From JAUSIF01 sp040901465 (GTDB taxonomy: Bacteria > Pseudomonadota > Alphaproteobacteria > Rhizobiales > Xanthobacteraceae): DNA of 64,000 bases. The notes below the pieces were generated by a model. That model saw only the letters and a list, made by a program, of their open reading frames with translations, was not told the origin of the DNA and ran no database searches. This document shows positions 51,296 through 59,737 of the stretch, piece after piece (the stretch's first letter is position 1; every line of letters starts with the position of its first letter). Location: NCBI GenBank assembly GCA_040901465.1, contig JBBDYN010000028.1, forward strand, positions 124,001 to 188,000, read 5' to 3'. Made by a program: the position numbers and the translations under genes.

Positions 51296-52585
51296 ATGGA
51301 TCGCATCCGCGTCCGTGGCGGTCGGCCGCTGAAAGGCACGATCCCCATTTCCGGCGCGAAGAACGCGACGCTGCCCTTGATGATCGCGAGTCTCCTCACC
51401 GAGGACACGCTCGTTCTCGACAACGTGCCGCGGCTCGCCGACGTGAGCCTGCTTCAGCACATCCTCGGCAATCACGGCGTCGACGTCACCGTCAGCGGCA
51501 AGCGCGTCGGCGAAAGCGAGTACAACGGCCAGACGCTGCGGCTCTCGGCAAAGAACATCGTCGACACAACCGCGCCCTACCACCTCGTCTCCAAGATGCG
51601 CGCGAGCTTCTGGGTGATCGGTCCCCTCGTCGCCCGCATGCGCGAGGCGCGCGTCTCCATGCCCGGCGGCTGCGCGATCGGCACGCGGCCGGTCGATTTC
51701 CATATCGACACATTGCGCGCGCTCGGTGCCGAGATCGACATTGAGGAAGGCTACGTGCTCGCGCGCGCGCCGAACCGGCTCGAAGGCGCGCGCATCAAGT
51801 TTCCGCGCGTATCGGTCGGCGCGACGCACACCGCGCTTATGGCCGCCTCGCTCGCCCGCGGCGAGTCGTTGATCGAGAACGCCGCCTGCGAGCCCGAAAT
51901 TGTCGACGTCGCCGATTGCTTGAAAAAAATGGGCGCGAAGATCGAAGGCGCCGGCACGTCCACGATCCGCATCGACGGCACGGATCGTTTGCGCGCCGCG
52001 CGTCACTCTGTCCTGCCGGATCGCATCGAAACCGGAACCTACGCCATGGCCGTCGCCATGGCCGGCGGCGACGTGGTGCTTGAGGGCGCGCGCGCCGATC
52101 TCCTGCAGTCGGCGATCGACCTTCTCCGCAAAGCCGGCGCCGAGATTTCGGAAACGAACGAAGGTATCCGCGTGCGCCGCGACGGTGCGGGGCTCGCCCC
52201 CGTCGAAGTGACGACCGCGCCGTTCCCGGGCTTCCCGACCGACTTGCAGGCGCAGCTCATGGCGCTCATGTCGCGTGCGCGCGGCACCTCGCGCATCACC
52301 GAGACGATTTTCGAGAACCGCTTCATGCACGTGCAGGAGCTCGCCCGCCTCGGCGCCAAGATCCACCTCGACGGCGAGACCGCGACCGTGGAGGGCGTCG
52401 AGCGCCTGAAGGGCGCCCCCGTGATGGCGACCGATCTGCGCGCGTCCGTCTCGCTCGTGATTGCCGCGCTCGCCGCTGAAGGCGAGACCATGGTCCACCG
52501 CGTCTATCATCTCGACCGCGGCTTCGAGCGGCTGGAGCAGAAGCTCGCCGATTGCGGCGCCATGATCGAGCGCGTGGCGGGCTGA
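51296..52585 (+). CDS. murA: UDP-N-acetylglucosamine 1-carboxyvinyltransferase
   Basis: A 429-residue enzyme of the first committed step of peptidoglycan synthesis, adding enolpyruvate from PEP to UDP-GlcNAc in the cytoplasm. It opens DRIRVRGGRPLKGTIPISGAKNATLPLM. The catalytic Cys126 lies in the loop MPGGCAIGTRPVD, so the enzyme should be fosfomycin-sensitive. The conserved ETIFENRFMHVQELARLGA and SLVIAALAAEG segments are present near the end. It starts a housekeeping run (murA, DUF2948, hisD, UPF0262, phosphatase, infA, maf, yacG) found widely in Hyphomicrobiales. Confidence 0.97.
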   Translation: MDRIRVRGGRPLKGTIPISGAKNATLPLMIASLLTEDTLVLDNVPRLADVSLLQHILGNHGVDVTVSGKRVGESEYNGQTLRLSAKNIVDTTAPYHLVSKMRASFWVIGPLVARMREARVSMPGGCAIGTRPVDFHIDTLRALGAEIDIEEGYVLARAPNRLEGARIKFPRVSVGATHTALMAASLARGESLIENAACEPEIVDVADCLKKMGAKIEGAGTSTIRIDGTDRLRAARHSVLPDRIETGTYAMAVAMAGGDVVLEGARADLLQSAIDLLRKAGAEISETNEGIRVRRDGAGLAPVEVTTAPFPGFPTDLQAQLMALMSRARGTSRITETIFENRFMHVQELARLGAKIHLDGETATVEGVERLKGAPVMATDLRASVSLVIAALAAEGETMVHRVYHLDRGFERLEQKLADCGAMIERVAG

Positions 52586-52659
52586 AACTGCCTAAACAAG
52601 CGTCGCTTGCAGAAGTCCGTGCGCACGGCTATCTCGCGCGCACGGAACAGGCATTTTTC

Positions 52660-53103
52660 ATGGCGCCCGACGTCAAGGACCCGCTCAAGCTGATCGCGCT
52701 CGACGCCGAGGACCTCGCCGTCGTGTCCGCGCACTTGCAGGATTCCAACGCCAAGGTCGCGGACATGGCGTACCTGCCGCACGAGAAGCGTTTCGCCATG
52801 CTGGTCGATCGGTTTGACTGGACTTCCGCCGGCGAGGGCACGGCCGTGCGCCGCCGCACGGGCGTCCACTTCGACCGCGTGCTGAAGGCGCAGGTCCGCG
52901 GCTTCGATCTCAAGGACAAGGAGGCGACGCTCAATCTCCTCGCCGTCGAGTTCGCCGAGAGCGACCCGCCCTCGGGTGAGGTGATCCTGCTCTTTTCCGA
53001 GGACGCTGCGATCCTGCTCGAGATCGAATGCCTGGAGGCGGCCATGAGCGATCTCGGGCCCTCCTGGCCCGCGCGCGAGCGTCCGCGCCGCGACGAAGGC
53101 TGA
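52660..53103 (+). CDS. DUF2948 family protein
   Basis: A 147-residue protein with the DUF2948 layout: DPLKLIALDAEDLAVVSAHLQD at the start, EKRFAMLVDRFDW in the middle, then RRRTGVHFDRVLKAQVRGFD and GEVILLFSEDAAILLEIECLEAAMSDLG at the end. The function is unknown. The family is restricted to alphaproteobacteria and is conserved between murA and hisD, as here. The start at 52660 (MAPDVKDP) is preferred to an upstream start at 52552 inside murA, which would add a non-conserved stretch. It is followed 17 bases later by hisD. Confidence 0.9.
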   Translation: MAPDVKDPLKLIALDAEDLAVVSAHLQDSNAKVADMAYLPHEKRFAMLVDRFDWTSAGEGTAVRRRTGVHFDRVLKAQVRGFDLKDKEATLNLLAVEFAESDPPSGEVILLFSEDAAILLEIECLEAAMSDLGPSWPARERPRRDEG

Positions 53104-53120
53104 GCCAGGGAAGGTCCGCG

Positions 53121-54416
53121 ATGCCGATCCGGCTCTCCACGCGCGACGCCGATTTTGCCGCACGCTTCGCCGCGTTCCTCGCCACCAAGCGCGAGGCCGC
53201 GGATGACGTGGAAGCGGCCGTGCGCGCGATCCTAAAGGACGTCGCCGCGCGCGGCGACCGTGCGCTCGTCGAACTCACCAAGAAATTCGACGGCGTCGAT
53301 CTCGCGCAGGACGGCATGCGCGTCGCCGAGCAGGATATCGATCGCGCGTTCGCCGCCGTCGATCCGCGCGCGCGCGAGGCGCTGGAATTCGCGCAAGGCC
53401 GCATCGAGGCGCATCACCGCCGCCAGCTACCCAAGGACGAGATGTATAAGGACGCGATCGGCGTCGAGCTCGGCCACCGCTGGACCGCGATCGAGGCGGT
53501 CGGGCTCTACGTGCCGGGCGGCACGGCCGCCTATCCGTCCTCGCTCCTGATGAACGCCATCCCCGCGCAGATCGCCGGCGTTTCGCGCATTGCCATCACG
53601 GTTCCTGCGCCAGGCGGCAAGCTCAATCCGCTTGTGCTGGCGGCGGCGAAGCTCGCCGGCGTCACCGAGGTCTATCGGGTGGGCGGGGCGCAGGCTATTG
53701 CCGCGCTCGCCTATGGCACGGAGACGATCGCGCCGGTCGCGAAGATCGTCGGTCCCGGCAATGCCTACGTTGCGGCGGCCAAGCGCCTCGTCTTCGGCCG
53801 CGTCGGCATCGACATGGTGGCGGGACCTTCGGAAGTATTGGTCCTCGCGGACGGCAGCGCCGATCCGGATTTCATCGCCGCCGATCTTCTGGCCCAGGCC
53901 GAACACGACGCGGCCGCCCAGTCCATTCTCGTCACCGACGACTTGAAGCTCGCCGAGGCCGTCGAGCGCGCGCTCGCGCGACAGTTGCAGAGCCTCCCGC
54001 GTGCCGACATCGCCGGGCCGAGCTGGCGCGACTTCGGCGCGATCATTCTCGTGGCGAAGATCGACGACGCGACCCCGCTCGTCGATCGCATCGCGCCCGA
54101 GCACTTGCAATTGATCGGCGCCGGCGCCGAGAAGCTAGCGGACAAAATCCGCAACGCGGGCGCGATCTTCATCGGCGCTTATACGCCAGAAGCGATCGGC
54201 GACTATGTCGGCGGTTCGAACCACGTGTTGCCGACCTCGCGCTCGGCGCGCTTCACGTCCGGGCTCGGCGTGCTCGACTTCATGAAGCGCACGTCGATCT
54301 TGAAATGCGGGCCGGAACAACTGAAGAAGCTCGGCCCCGCCGCGGTCGCGCTCGGCGAGGCCGAAGGGCTCGACGCGCACGCGCGTTCCGTGCGGCTCCG
54401 TCTCGACCGCGGCTAG
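53121..54416 (+). CDS. hisD: Histidinol dehydrogenase
   Basis: A 431-residue zinc enzyme that oxidises L-histidinol in two NAD-dependent steps to histidine, the last step of histidine synthesis. Motifs include VGLYVPGGTAAYPSSLLMNAIPA, VGGAQAIAALAYGTETI, KIVGPGNAYVAAAKR, the GPSEVLVLAD segment, QAEHDAAAQSILVT (zinc-binding Glu/His) and APEHLQL (catalytic Glu-His). All are intact. The ATG at 53121 follows GGGAAGGTCCGCG; the longer frame from 53028 lies in DUF2948. It is embedded in the murA operon-like block. Confidence 0.97.
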   Translation: MPIRLSTRDADFAARFAAFLATKREAADDVEAAVRAILKDVAARGDRALVELTKKFDGVDLAQDGMRVAEQDIDRAFAAVDPRAREALEFAQGRIEAHHRRQLPKDEMYKDAIGVELGHRWTAIEAVGLYVPGGTAAYPSSLLMNAIPAQIAGVSRIAITVPAPGGKLNPLVLAAAKLAGVTEVYRVGGAQAIAALAYGTETIAPVAKIVGPGNAYVAAAKRLVFGRVGIDMVAGPSEVLVLADGSADPDFIAADLLAQAEHDAAAQSILVTDDLKLAEAVERALARQLQSLPRADIAGPSWRDFGAIILVAKIDDATPLVDRIAPEHLQLIGAGAEKLADKIRNAGAIFIGAYTPEAIGDYVGGSNHVLPTSRSARFTSGLGVLDFMKRTSILKCGPEQLKKLGPAAVALGEAEGLDAHARSVRLRLDRG

Positions 54417-54422
54417 CCGGCG

Positions 54423-54911
54423 ATGCCCGACCAGCCGGCCGATCAGCGTCGCCGCCTCGTCGCCGTCGTCCTCGACGAAGCTTCGATCGGCCGCGCCAAT
54501 CCCGACGTCGAGCACGAGCGCGCCATCGCGATCTACGATCTCATCGAAGAGAACAGCTTCGAGCCGGTCGGCGACGACGGCGGTCCCTATGCGCTGAAGA
54601 TCGCGCTGATCGAAACCCGGCTTGTGTTCGAAGTCACGCGCGAGGACGGCGCGCCCGTGATCACCCACATGCTTTCACTGACGCCGTTCCGCCGCGTCGT
54701 GAAGGATTACTTCCTCGTCTGCGAAAGCTACTACGCCGCGATCAAGACCGAGTCGCCCTCGCGCATCGAGGCGATCGACATGGGCCGCCGCGGCCTGCAC
54801 AACGATGGCTCCAAGCTCCTGATCGAGCGCCTCAAGGACAAGATTGCGGTCGATTTCGACACCGCGCGCCGCCTCTTCACCTTGATCTGCGCGCTGCATT
54901 GGAAGGGCTGA
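54423..54911 (+). CDS. UPF0262 family protein
   Basis: A 162-residue conserved alphaproteobacterial protein of unknown function. It has RRRLVAVVLDEASIGRANPDVEHERAIAIYDLIEENSF near the N-terminus, HMLSLTPFRRVVKDYFLVCESYYAAIKTE in the middle and AIDMGRRGLHNDGSKLLIERL towards the end, all matching UPF0262. It sits six bases after hisD and six before the phosphatase gene, a conserved order. No signal peptide or membrane helix is visible. A connection with histidine synthesis or cell wall formation is suggested only by its position. Confidence 0.93.
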   Translation: MPDQPADQRRRLVAVVLDEASIGRANPDVEHERAIAIYDLIEENSFEPVGDDGGPYALKIALIETRLVFEVTREDGAPVITHMLSLTPFRRVVKDYFLVCESYYAAIKTESPSRIEAIDMGRRGLHNDGSKLLIERLKDKIAVDFDTARRLFTLICALHWKG

Positions 54912-54917
54912 CGCACG

Positions 54918-55382
54918 ATGGAAGCGGCGGGCGATCGCCGGCCGCGGGCCGTGCTGTTTCTCTGCGGCCACAATATCGTGCGCTCGCCGATCGCGGCCGC
55001 GCTCGCACGGCACTTGTTCGGTCACGCTCTCAAGATTGCGTCCGCCGGCGTGCGCAAGGCGGACACCGATCCATTCGTCACAGCGGTGATGGATGAGATC
55101 GGCATCGATCTTTCGCGTCATCGGCCGATGACTCTCAAAGAACTGGAAGACCTCGAAGGTTTGGACTTCGATCTCGTGATCAGCCTCGCGCCCGAGGCGC
55201 ATCACGCCGGACTCGAATTGACTGGCGCACACTCCCTCGCAGTCGAGTATTGGCCGATCGAGGACCCGACCCTCTTCGAGGGCAACCGCGAGCAGCGCCT
55301 CGACTCCTATCGCGGCGTGCGCGACCATCTGATGGAGCGGATCAAGCAGCGGTTTGGCAGCGGGCCAACCGTCAGTGGATGA
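54918..55382 (+). CDS. Low-molecular-weight protein tyrosine phosphatase-like protein
   Basis: A 154-residue protein with the low-molecular-weight phosphatase/arsenate reductase fold. The P-loop C-x5-R-S is VLFLCGHNIVRSPIA, and the general-acid loop is probably WPIEDPTLFEG. It may dephosphorylate a protein or small molecule in the cytoplasm; an arsenate reductase role is possible but no ars genes are near. It follows UPF0262 by six bases and precedes infA. The start (MEAAGDRRPRAV) leaves a 10-residue leader before the first strand. Catalytic residues are complete, so it should be active. Confidence 0.85.
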   Translation: MEAAGDRRPRAVLFLCGHNIVRSPIAAALARHLFGHALKIASAGVRKADTDPFVTAVMDEIGIDLSRHRPMTLKELEDLEGLDFDLVISLAPEAHHAGLELTGAHSLAVEYWPIEDPTLFEGNREQRLDSYRGVRDHLMERIKQRFGSGPTVSG

Positions 55383-55489
55383 AGGTGCTTCCCGTCAGTT
55401 CACAACAACGTCGGATTCGGCTAGGTTCCCGGCCGATCGCGGGTGGGCCGGGGTCCGGGCCGCCGCCAGTTCATGCGCGCAAGGTCCGC

Positions 55490-55708
55490 ATGCCGAAGGA
55501 AGAACTTTTGGAATTTCCGGGTATTGTGTCGGAGCTGCTCCCGAACGCCACCTTCCGCGTCAAGCTCGAAAATGATCACGAGATCATCGCGCATACCGCA
55601 GGCCGCATGCGCAAGAATCGCATCCGCGTGCTCGCGGGCGACAAGGTGCTGATCGAAATGACGCCCTACGACCTCACCAAGGGTCGCATTACGTATCGTT
55701 TCAAATGA
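55490..55708 (+). CDS. infA: Translation initiation factor IF-1
   Basis: A 72-residue S1-type OB-fold protein that binds the ribosomal A site during initiation. The sequence MPKEELLEFPGIVSELLPNA, FRVKLENDHEIIAHTAGRMR and ends DLTKGRITYRFK is near the alphaproteobacterial consensus. The start at 55490 is set by the MPKEELLEF opening; the longer open frame upstream to 55250 belongs to overlapping sequence. It is in the conserved slot between the phosphatase and maf genes. Confidence 0.97.
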   Translation: MPKEELLEFPGIVSELLPNATFRVKLENDHEIIAHTAGRMRKNRIRVLAGDKVLIEMTPYDLTKGRITYRFK

Positions 55709-55754
55709 ACAAGCCCGCGTCGCCAGCGTACGCCGGGCGAGAAGGGATCAGCCG

Positions 55755-56378
55755 ATGATCGGCCGGCCTAAGCTCGTGCTTGCATCCGGCTCGCCGCGCC
55801 GGCTGGGGCTGCTCAATCAGGGCGGGCTTGAGCCGGATTCGCTTGAACCGGTCGAGATCGACGAGTCGCCGGAGCGCGGCGAGCTGCCGCGCACGCTCGC
55901 CGTTCGTCTCGCGCGCGAGAAGGCCGAGGCCGCGGTGCCGCGGGTGCGCGGCCGCGAGGAAATCAAGGACGCATTTATTTTGGCCGCCGACACCGTGGTC
56001 GCCGTGGGCCGCCGCATCCTGCCGAAGCCCGACGTGCTGGAAGAGGCCGCGGCGTGCCTGCGTTTGCTCTCGGGGCGCACGCATCGCGTCTATACCGGTA
56101 TCTGTCTCGTGACGCCGCGCGACGCGCTGCGCACGCGCCTCGTCGAGACGCGCGTACGTTTCAAGCGACTGTCGAACGAGGATCTGGAATCCTATCTCGC
56201 CTCCGGCGAATGGCGCGGCAAGGCGGGCGGCTATGCGGTGCAGGGGCTTGCTGGAAGTTTCGTGACGAAGCTCGTCGGCTCCTACACGAATGTGGTGGGC
56301 CTGCCGCTCTATGAGACGACGACGCTGCTCGCGGGCGAGGGGTTCCCGATCCATTTCGGCTGGCTCAATCCGCCCTGA
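55755..56378 (+). CDS. maf: Maf-family nucleotide pyrophosphatase
   Basis: A 207-residue protein that hydrolyses non-canonical or canonical nucleoside triphosphates and can inhibit septation when overproduced. The N-terminal signature LVLASGSPRRLGLLNQGGL and the catalytic segment FILAADTVVAVGRRILPKP are visible, as is GKAGGYAVQGLAGSFVTKLVGSYTNVVGLPL near the C-terminus. It resembles the dTTP/UTP-type Maf, but the subgroup is not certain. It starts 46 bases after infA and lies before yacG. Confidence 0.94.
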   Translation: MIGRPKLVLASGSPRRLGLLNQGGLEPDSLEPVEIDESPERGELPRTLAVRLAREKAEAAVPRVRGREEIKDAFILAADTVVAVGRRILPKPDVLEEAAACLRLLSGRTHRVYTGICLVTPRDALRTRLVETRVRFKRLSNEDLESYLASGEWRGKAGGYAVQGLAGSFVTKLVGSYTNVVGLPLYETTTLLAGEGFPIHFGWLNPP

Positions 56379-56424
56379 GCGCGCGCACCTTGCGCGCTCC
56401 GCTGGCCGCGCCAATATCCCGGGC

Positions 56425-56667
56425 ATGGCCGATCCCAAGACCAACGGTTCTTCCTCGCGCGCGGCGGCGGCGTCCGCGTGCCCGACTTGCGGCAAGCCCA
56501 CAGTGCATCAGTTCCGGCCATTCTGCTCGAAGCGCTGCGCCGACGTCGACTTGCATCGCTGGTTCTCGGGCCGGTACGCGATCCCCGTGAAGCAAGATGA
56601 GGATGCGGACGGCGCGCCGCCCGAGACGCCGGCACCGGCCCTCGGCGACGATTCGGACAAGCGTTGA
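56425..56667 (+). CDS. yacG: DNA gyrase inhibitor YacG
   Basis: An 80-residue zinc-finger protein. The four zinc ligands are Cys in ACPTCGKP and FCSKRCADVDLHRWFSGRY, the latter with the LHRWF box that follows the second Cys pair in YacG. YacG binds GyrB and inhibits gyrase in E. coli. The start at 56425 (MADPKTNG) is inferred from the family: the longer frame lacks homology. The C-terminal 25 residues are acidic and disordered. It is the last gene of the housekeeping block, 90 bases before tRNA-Phe. Confidence 0.92.
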   Translation: MADPKTNGSSSRAAAASACPTCGKPTVHQFRPFCSKRCADVDLHRWFSGRYAIPVKQDEDADGAPPETPAPALGDDSDKR

Positions 56668-56757
56668 CCGTCGGCTCGCCGCGTCTGGACAGGCCGGAGT
56701 CGAATTCATATAACCGCCCGCGCTTCCATCGCCCGGCGGTTCGCCGCCGGGTGCGGC

Positions 56758-56833
<76 letters not shown>

Positions 56834-57782
56834 GCAACATCAAATACTTAGCAACCAACCAGTTTCTACTGAATACGCCACGGGACCACGGAGGGACCAC
56901 CGGCAGCGGATAAGGGCGCCCTATTTGCCATGCACCTGCGTGGGCTACATTTTGCTTTCTTGGGCCACGCGCGCAAACTTGCGCGAGAGCGTCCCTATCG
57001 GAATCAGAACTCCTTTTCCAGTGGAGGCAGGCGATGCGATCGCGTCGCTCGCCATTCAAGAGGATATCCGTCAGGATTGGTCGATTTCGTATTCTCGCAG
57101 CTTGGTTCTTTCGCCTTCCGTCTCGCATGCCAATTCGAACAAATAAATGGCACAAGCTCACAGCGTACACTCACTTCGCTGGAAGCATCAGTGAGCGCTG
57201 CGTGGGCTTGGCAACCAAACATGTTGTCGACAGATGTGAGCAAGAAGGATCTCGCGCGATGCTAGCGTACGCGGCGAACCGAGAATCGTCCTCGGAGGCG
57301 GCGGAAGGGTCCGGTTTTCCCGGCTGAGCTCTCAACCTAACGCCCGAACAAGAACCTGCCAGCGGCGCAGCCGCCCCCAAGGTTGTCACGTGGCATGCGA
57401 CCAACGGCCCTCGAACGGTTGACCGTCGCGGGCCGCCCCAGGGCACAAACCGGGCAGCGTCGGGAAGTTTTGAAGATTAGCCAACGTGCCCTTCGCGCGA
57501 TGATCTCGCTATTTTGGGAAATCCGCCCGATTTCTCGATCGCTGTTGCGATGAGGCAGTAAGGGGCTCCGAACCAATCGGGACGGCTACGCAAAAGCAGC
57601 AGCCGACCCTATCCTCACGGGATCGAGGGGCGGTGGTAACACCAGACAAGGTTGTTGAAGTTCGACTTGTGTCTCAGGAGTAGAACGGTAATCTTTCGCG
57701 GGATTTGGGCCAAATCCGGGGGCTGCAATCTTCCGCTGCGGTCGAACTGCGAGATGCCCTCAGTCTGCAGGAGCGTCAGCGG
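56834..57782. other. Island flank between tRNA-Phe and the defence-like operon
   Basis: About 950 bases hold no gene that I can support. Short frames on both strands (at most about 125 codons) lack recognisable domains; the minus-strand one across the tRNA is a false translation. No integrase is visible, so the element's recombinase, if any, must lie beyond 64000 or be lost. A 17-base palindrome occurs at 57701-57717, close to the first ATPase gene. The sequence is more mixed in GC than the housekeeping part. Confidence 0.5.
57701..57717. promoter_or_regulatory. Palindromic candidate operator upstream of the defence-like operon
   Basis: GGATTTGG and CCAAATCC form a perfect 8-bp inverted repeat around one G. 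It lies 65 bases before the chosen start of the first ATPase gene. No T-run follows, so a terminator is unlikely. A dimeric repressor site or promoter-proximal hairpin is possible; no regulator gene is seen nearby. Confidence 0.4.
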
Positions 57783-58949
57783 ATGGCCTATGAACATCTA
57801 AAGTTAGTTGCCTGGCCGTTTACTATAGTTCCCCGTCAGCAGTACTGCGATTTCCTTGCTGGCAGACCCCAGCTTCGGTCAGATATTTCAGATTTGATAC
57901 GTGGATTGTCTCGAAGAGATACTTCGTCAATTCACATTCTTTGGTCTTGGCTTGGCGCAGGTAAAACCCACTCACTCTATTACTTGGTGAACCAAGCGCG
58001 AGCAATCAACACGTCAACGCCGGCACAAGTTGAGCTGTATCCAATATACAGCGAGTTTCCGAAGCGGGCCCGTGGATTTCTAGATCTGTATCAGTCCGCA
58101 GTTCTCGGTATCGAGCGTCGCTTGATCACAGACTCATTTTTGGAGGCGACAACGTCGCCTGAGTGGACAGCCCGGTTTGCAAGTTTGTCTGACGCAAACC
58201 CCGACCTGTCCACAGCTCTCCGAACGATGGCGATCGGAAACGACATCGAGCAGTCGATCGCTCTAAGGTGGTTGAGGGCCGACCCGTTGCCCGTAAGCGA
58301 GCATCGACGCCTTGGCATCTCGCAGCGCGTCTCGACAGTAGATCAGGCGATACGGATTCTCAGCGTACTGATTGAGTTGTGCGACATGGCGATACGTTCA
58401 AGGGGCCGTCAAGGCTTCAGATACATTTGGATATTGGACGAGTTTCAGCGAATTGAACGATGTGGCTCTGCGGTCGCAAGAGAGGTTAACGCTGGTCTGC
58501 ACTCGTTATTCAATGCATCTCCTGTAGGGCTGACAATGATCCTTTCATTTTCGGCTGCTCCAGAAGGAAATCGACTTCCCGAGAGTTTGAGCGCTGAATT
58601 GCGCAGCCGGATTGGCGCGACGAAAGTCATGATACTTCCGCCATTTCAGCCCGCTGAAGCGCTGCAGTTCCTAGCGGAAGTTCTTGGACATTTTCGCGCG
58701 CCAAGTTCAACAGCAGACGTCTTTTTCCCGTTTACAAAGAGTGCCTGCGAATACGTTATCAAATACTTGGCCGAAAGAACCCAACTGCGACCGCGAATCG
58801 TTATGGACGCGATGAACGCGGTGCTGGAGGCGGGGGACGCGCTTATTGAGCAGGGGTCATTGACTCACATAGATGACAAGTTTGCTGAGAGGGTGCTGAA
58901 AGAATACGCTATCCTAACTAATGAAGAATCGGACGAAGAGGATAGTTGA
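57783..58949 (+). CDS. P-loop ATPase, first gene of the defence-like operon
   Basis: A 388-residue AAA+/ORC-type P-loop ATPase. Walker A is ILWSWLGAGKTHSLYYL (G58-AGKT62) and Walker B is YIWILDEFQRI (Asp219-Glu220). A sensor-like Ser-rich strand, TMILSFSAAPEGNRLP, follows, and a C-terminal wHTH-like helical part includes RTQLRPRIVMDAMNAVLEA. The start at 57783 (MAYEHLKLVAWPF) is preceded by CAGGAGCG at good spacing; a longer frame from a TTG at 57705 is less likely. It is followed directly (no gap) by the nuclease gene. Codon use is AT-richer than the housekeeping genes. Family not recognised beyond the ATPase core. Confidence 0.83.
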   Translation: MAYEHLKLVAWPFTIVPRQQYCDFLAGRPQLRSDISDLIRGLSRRDTSSIHILWSWLGAGKTHSLYYLVNQARAINTSTPAQVELYPIYSEFPKRARGFLDLYQSAVLGIERRLITDSFLEATTSPEWTARFASLSDANPDLSTALRTMAIGNDIEQSIALRWLRADPLPVSEHRRLGISQRVSTVDQAIRILSVLIELCDMAIRSRGRQGFRYIWILDEFQRIERCGSAVAREVNAGLHSLFNASPVGLTMILSFSAAPEGNRLPESLSAELRSRIGATKVMILPPFQPAEALQFLAEVLGHFRAPSSTADVFFPFTKSACEYVIKYLAERTQLRPRIVMDAMNAVLEAGDALIEQGSLTHIDDKFAERVLKEYAILTNEESDEEDS

Positions 58950-59726
58950 ATGGGTGAACTGCTTGATCTTGTCTCACGAGCGGGTGTCGATCGATTTATC
59001 GAATCGCTGATTGCATCGTCGACCGCCCAATTCACCCGCGTAGACCTTGAAAATCGATTGAAAGAGATGGGGGCTCAGCTTCCCTCGGAAATGTTCGACG
59101 CCCTAGTCGCTGGAAATGTCTTGCAGCCTATCGGTCGAAGATTCGGCATTACTCGGTTCGGTCAAAAGGTCTCGCTGCTTATTGAGGCAATGGAAGGGGG
59201 CGACGTTGACGACGTGATTAGACGATTGCGACGAGTAGACGGATCGCAGGAAACATATGAGCTCGTCCGTCAAGGTATGACCACCAGATTCCTAAATACA
59301 TTTGTTGATAGACCTTACTTTGGTGCGCTGTATCTGTGTTCTCCGTGGATCAATCTCAATGAAAAAGAGGCGTCTATTATTAGATATGGTGTTCTTCGCT
59401 CCGAAAAGGCGAGCGGGAAGAAGCCAGATATTTTCGTGATAACGAGGCCCCCGCATCCAAAGATGCCGGTGGGTTCAGGGAGCGGAATTAAGCCGCTCAT
59501 AGAAATGGGGGCAGACATAAATTACCTGAGCAGAGTTCATACAAAACTGTACATTCGAGAACCAGATGCCAACGGTGGCTTCACCCTAGCCCTCGTTGGG
59601 TCGGAAAATTTAACCCAATCCGGCCATTTGGAACTTGGAATTCAGATCAACGGTGACGGGCGGCTGATATCTCAACTGGTGGCCCACTTCTATGAGCTTA
59701 CGAGCTACACGTCGGAAAAAGCTTAG
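58950..59726 (+). CDS. Phospholipase D-family nuclease with one HKD motif
   Basis: A 258-residue protein. The first 90 residues look like a winged-helix or adaptor domain (FTRVDLENRLKEMGAQLPSE). The C-terminal part is a PLDc-like domain: FGALYLCSPWINLNEK for the first strand, and an HKD-type site His197-x-Lys199 with Asp206 (VHTKLYIREPD), followed by ALVGSENLTQSGHLELGI, the G-S-x-N motif. Only one such motif is present, so an active enzyme would have to dimerise, as BfiI-type nucleases do. The Lys-Asp spacing of six residues is slightly longer than usual. It starts right after the ATPase stop and ends 11 bases before the next ATPase. Confidence 0.83.
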   Translation: MGELLDLVSRAGVDRFIESLIASSTAQFTRVDLENRLKEMGAQLPSEMFDALVAGNVLQPIGRRFGITRFGQKVSLLIEAMEGGDVDDVIRRLRRVDGSQETYELVRQGMTTRFLNTFVDRPYFGALYLCSPWINLNEKEASIIRYGVLRSEKASGKKPDIFVITRPPHPKMPVGSGSGIKPLIEMGADINYLSRVHTKLYIREPDANGGFTLALVGSENLTQSGHLELGIQINGDGRLISQLVAHFYELTSYTSEKA

Positions 59727-59737
59727 GGGGACTTGCG

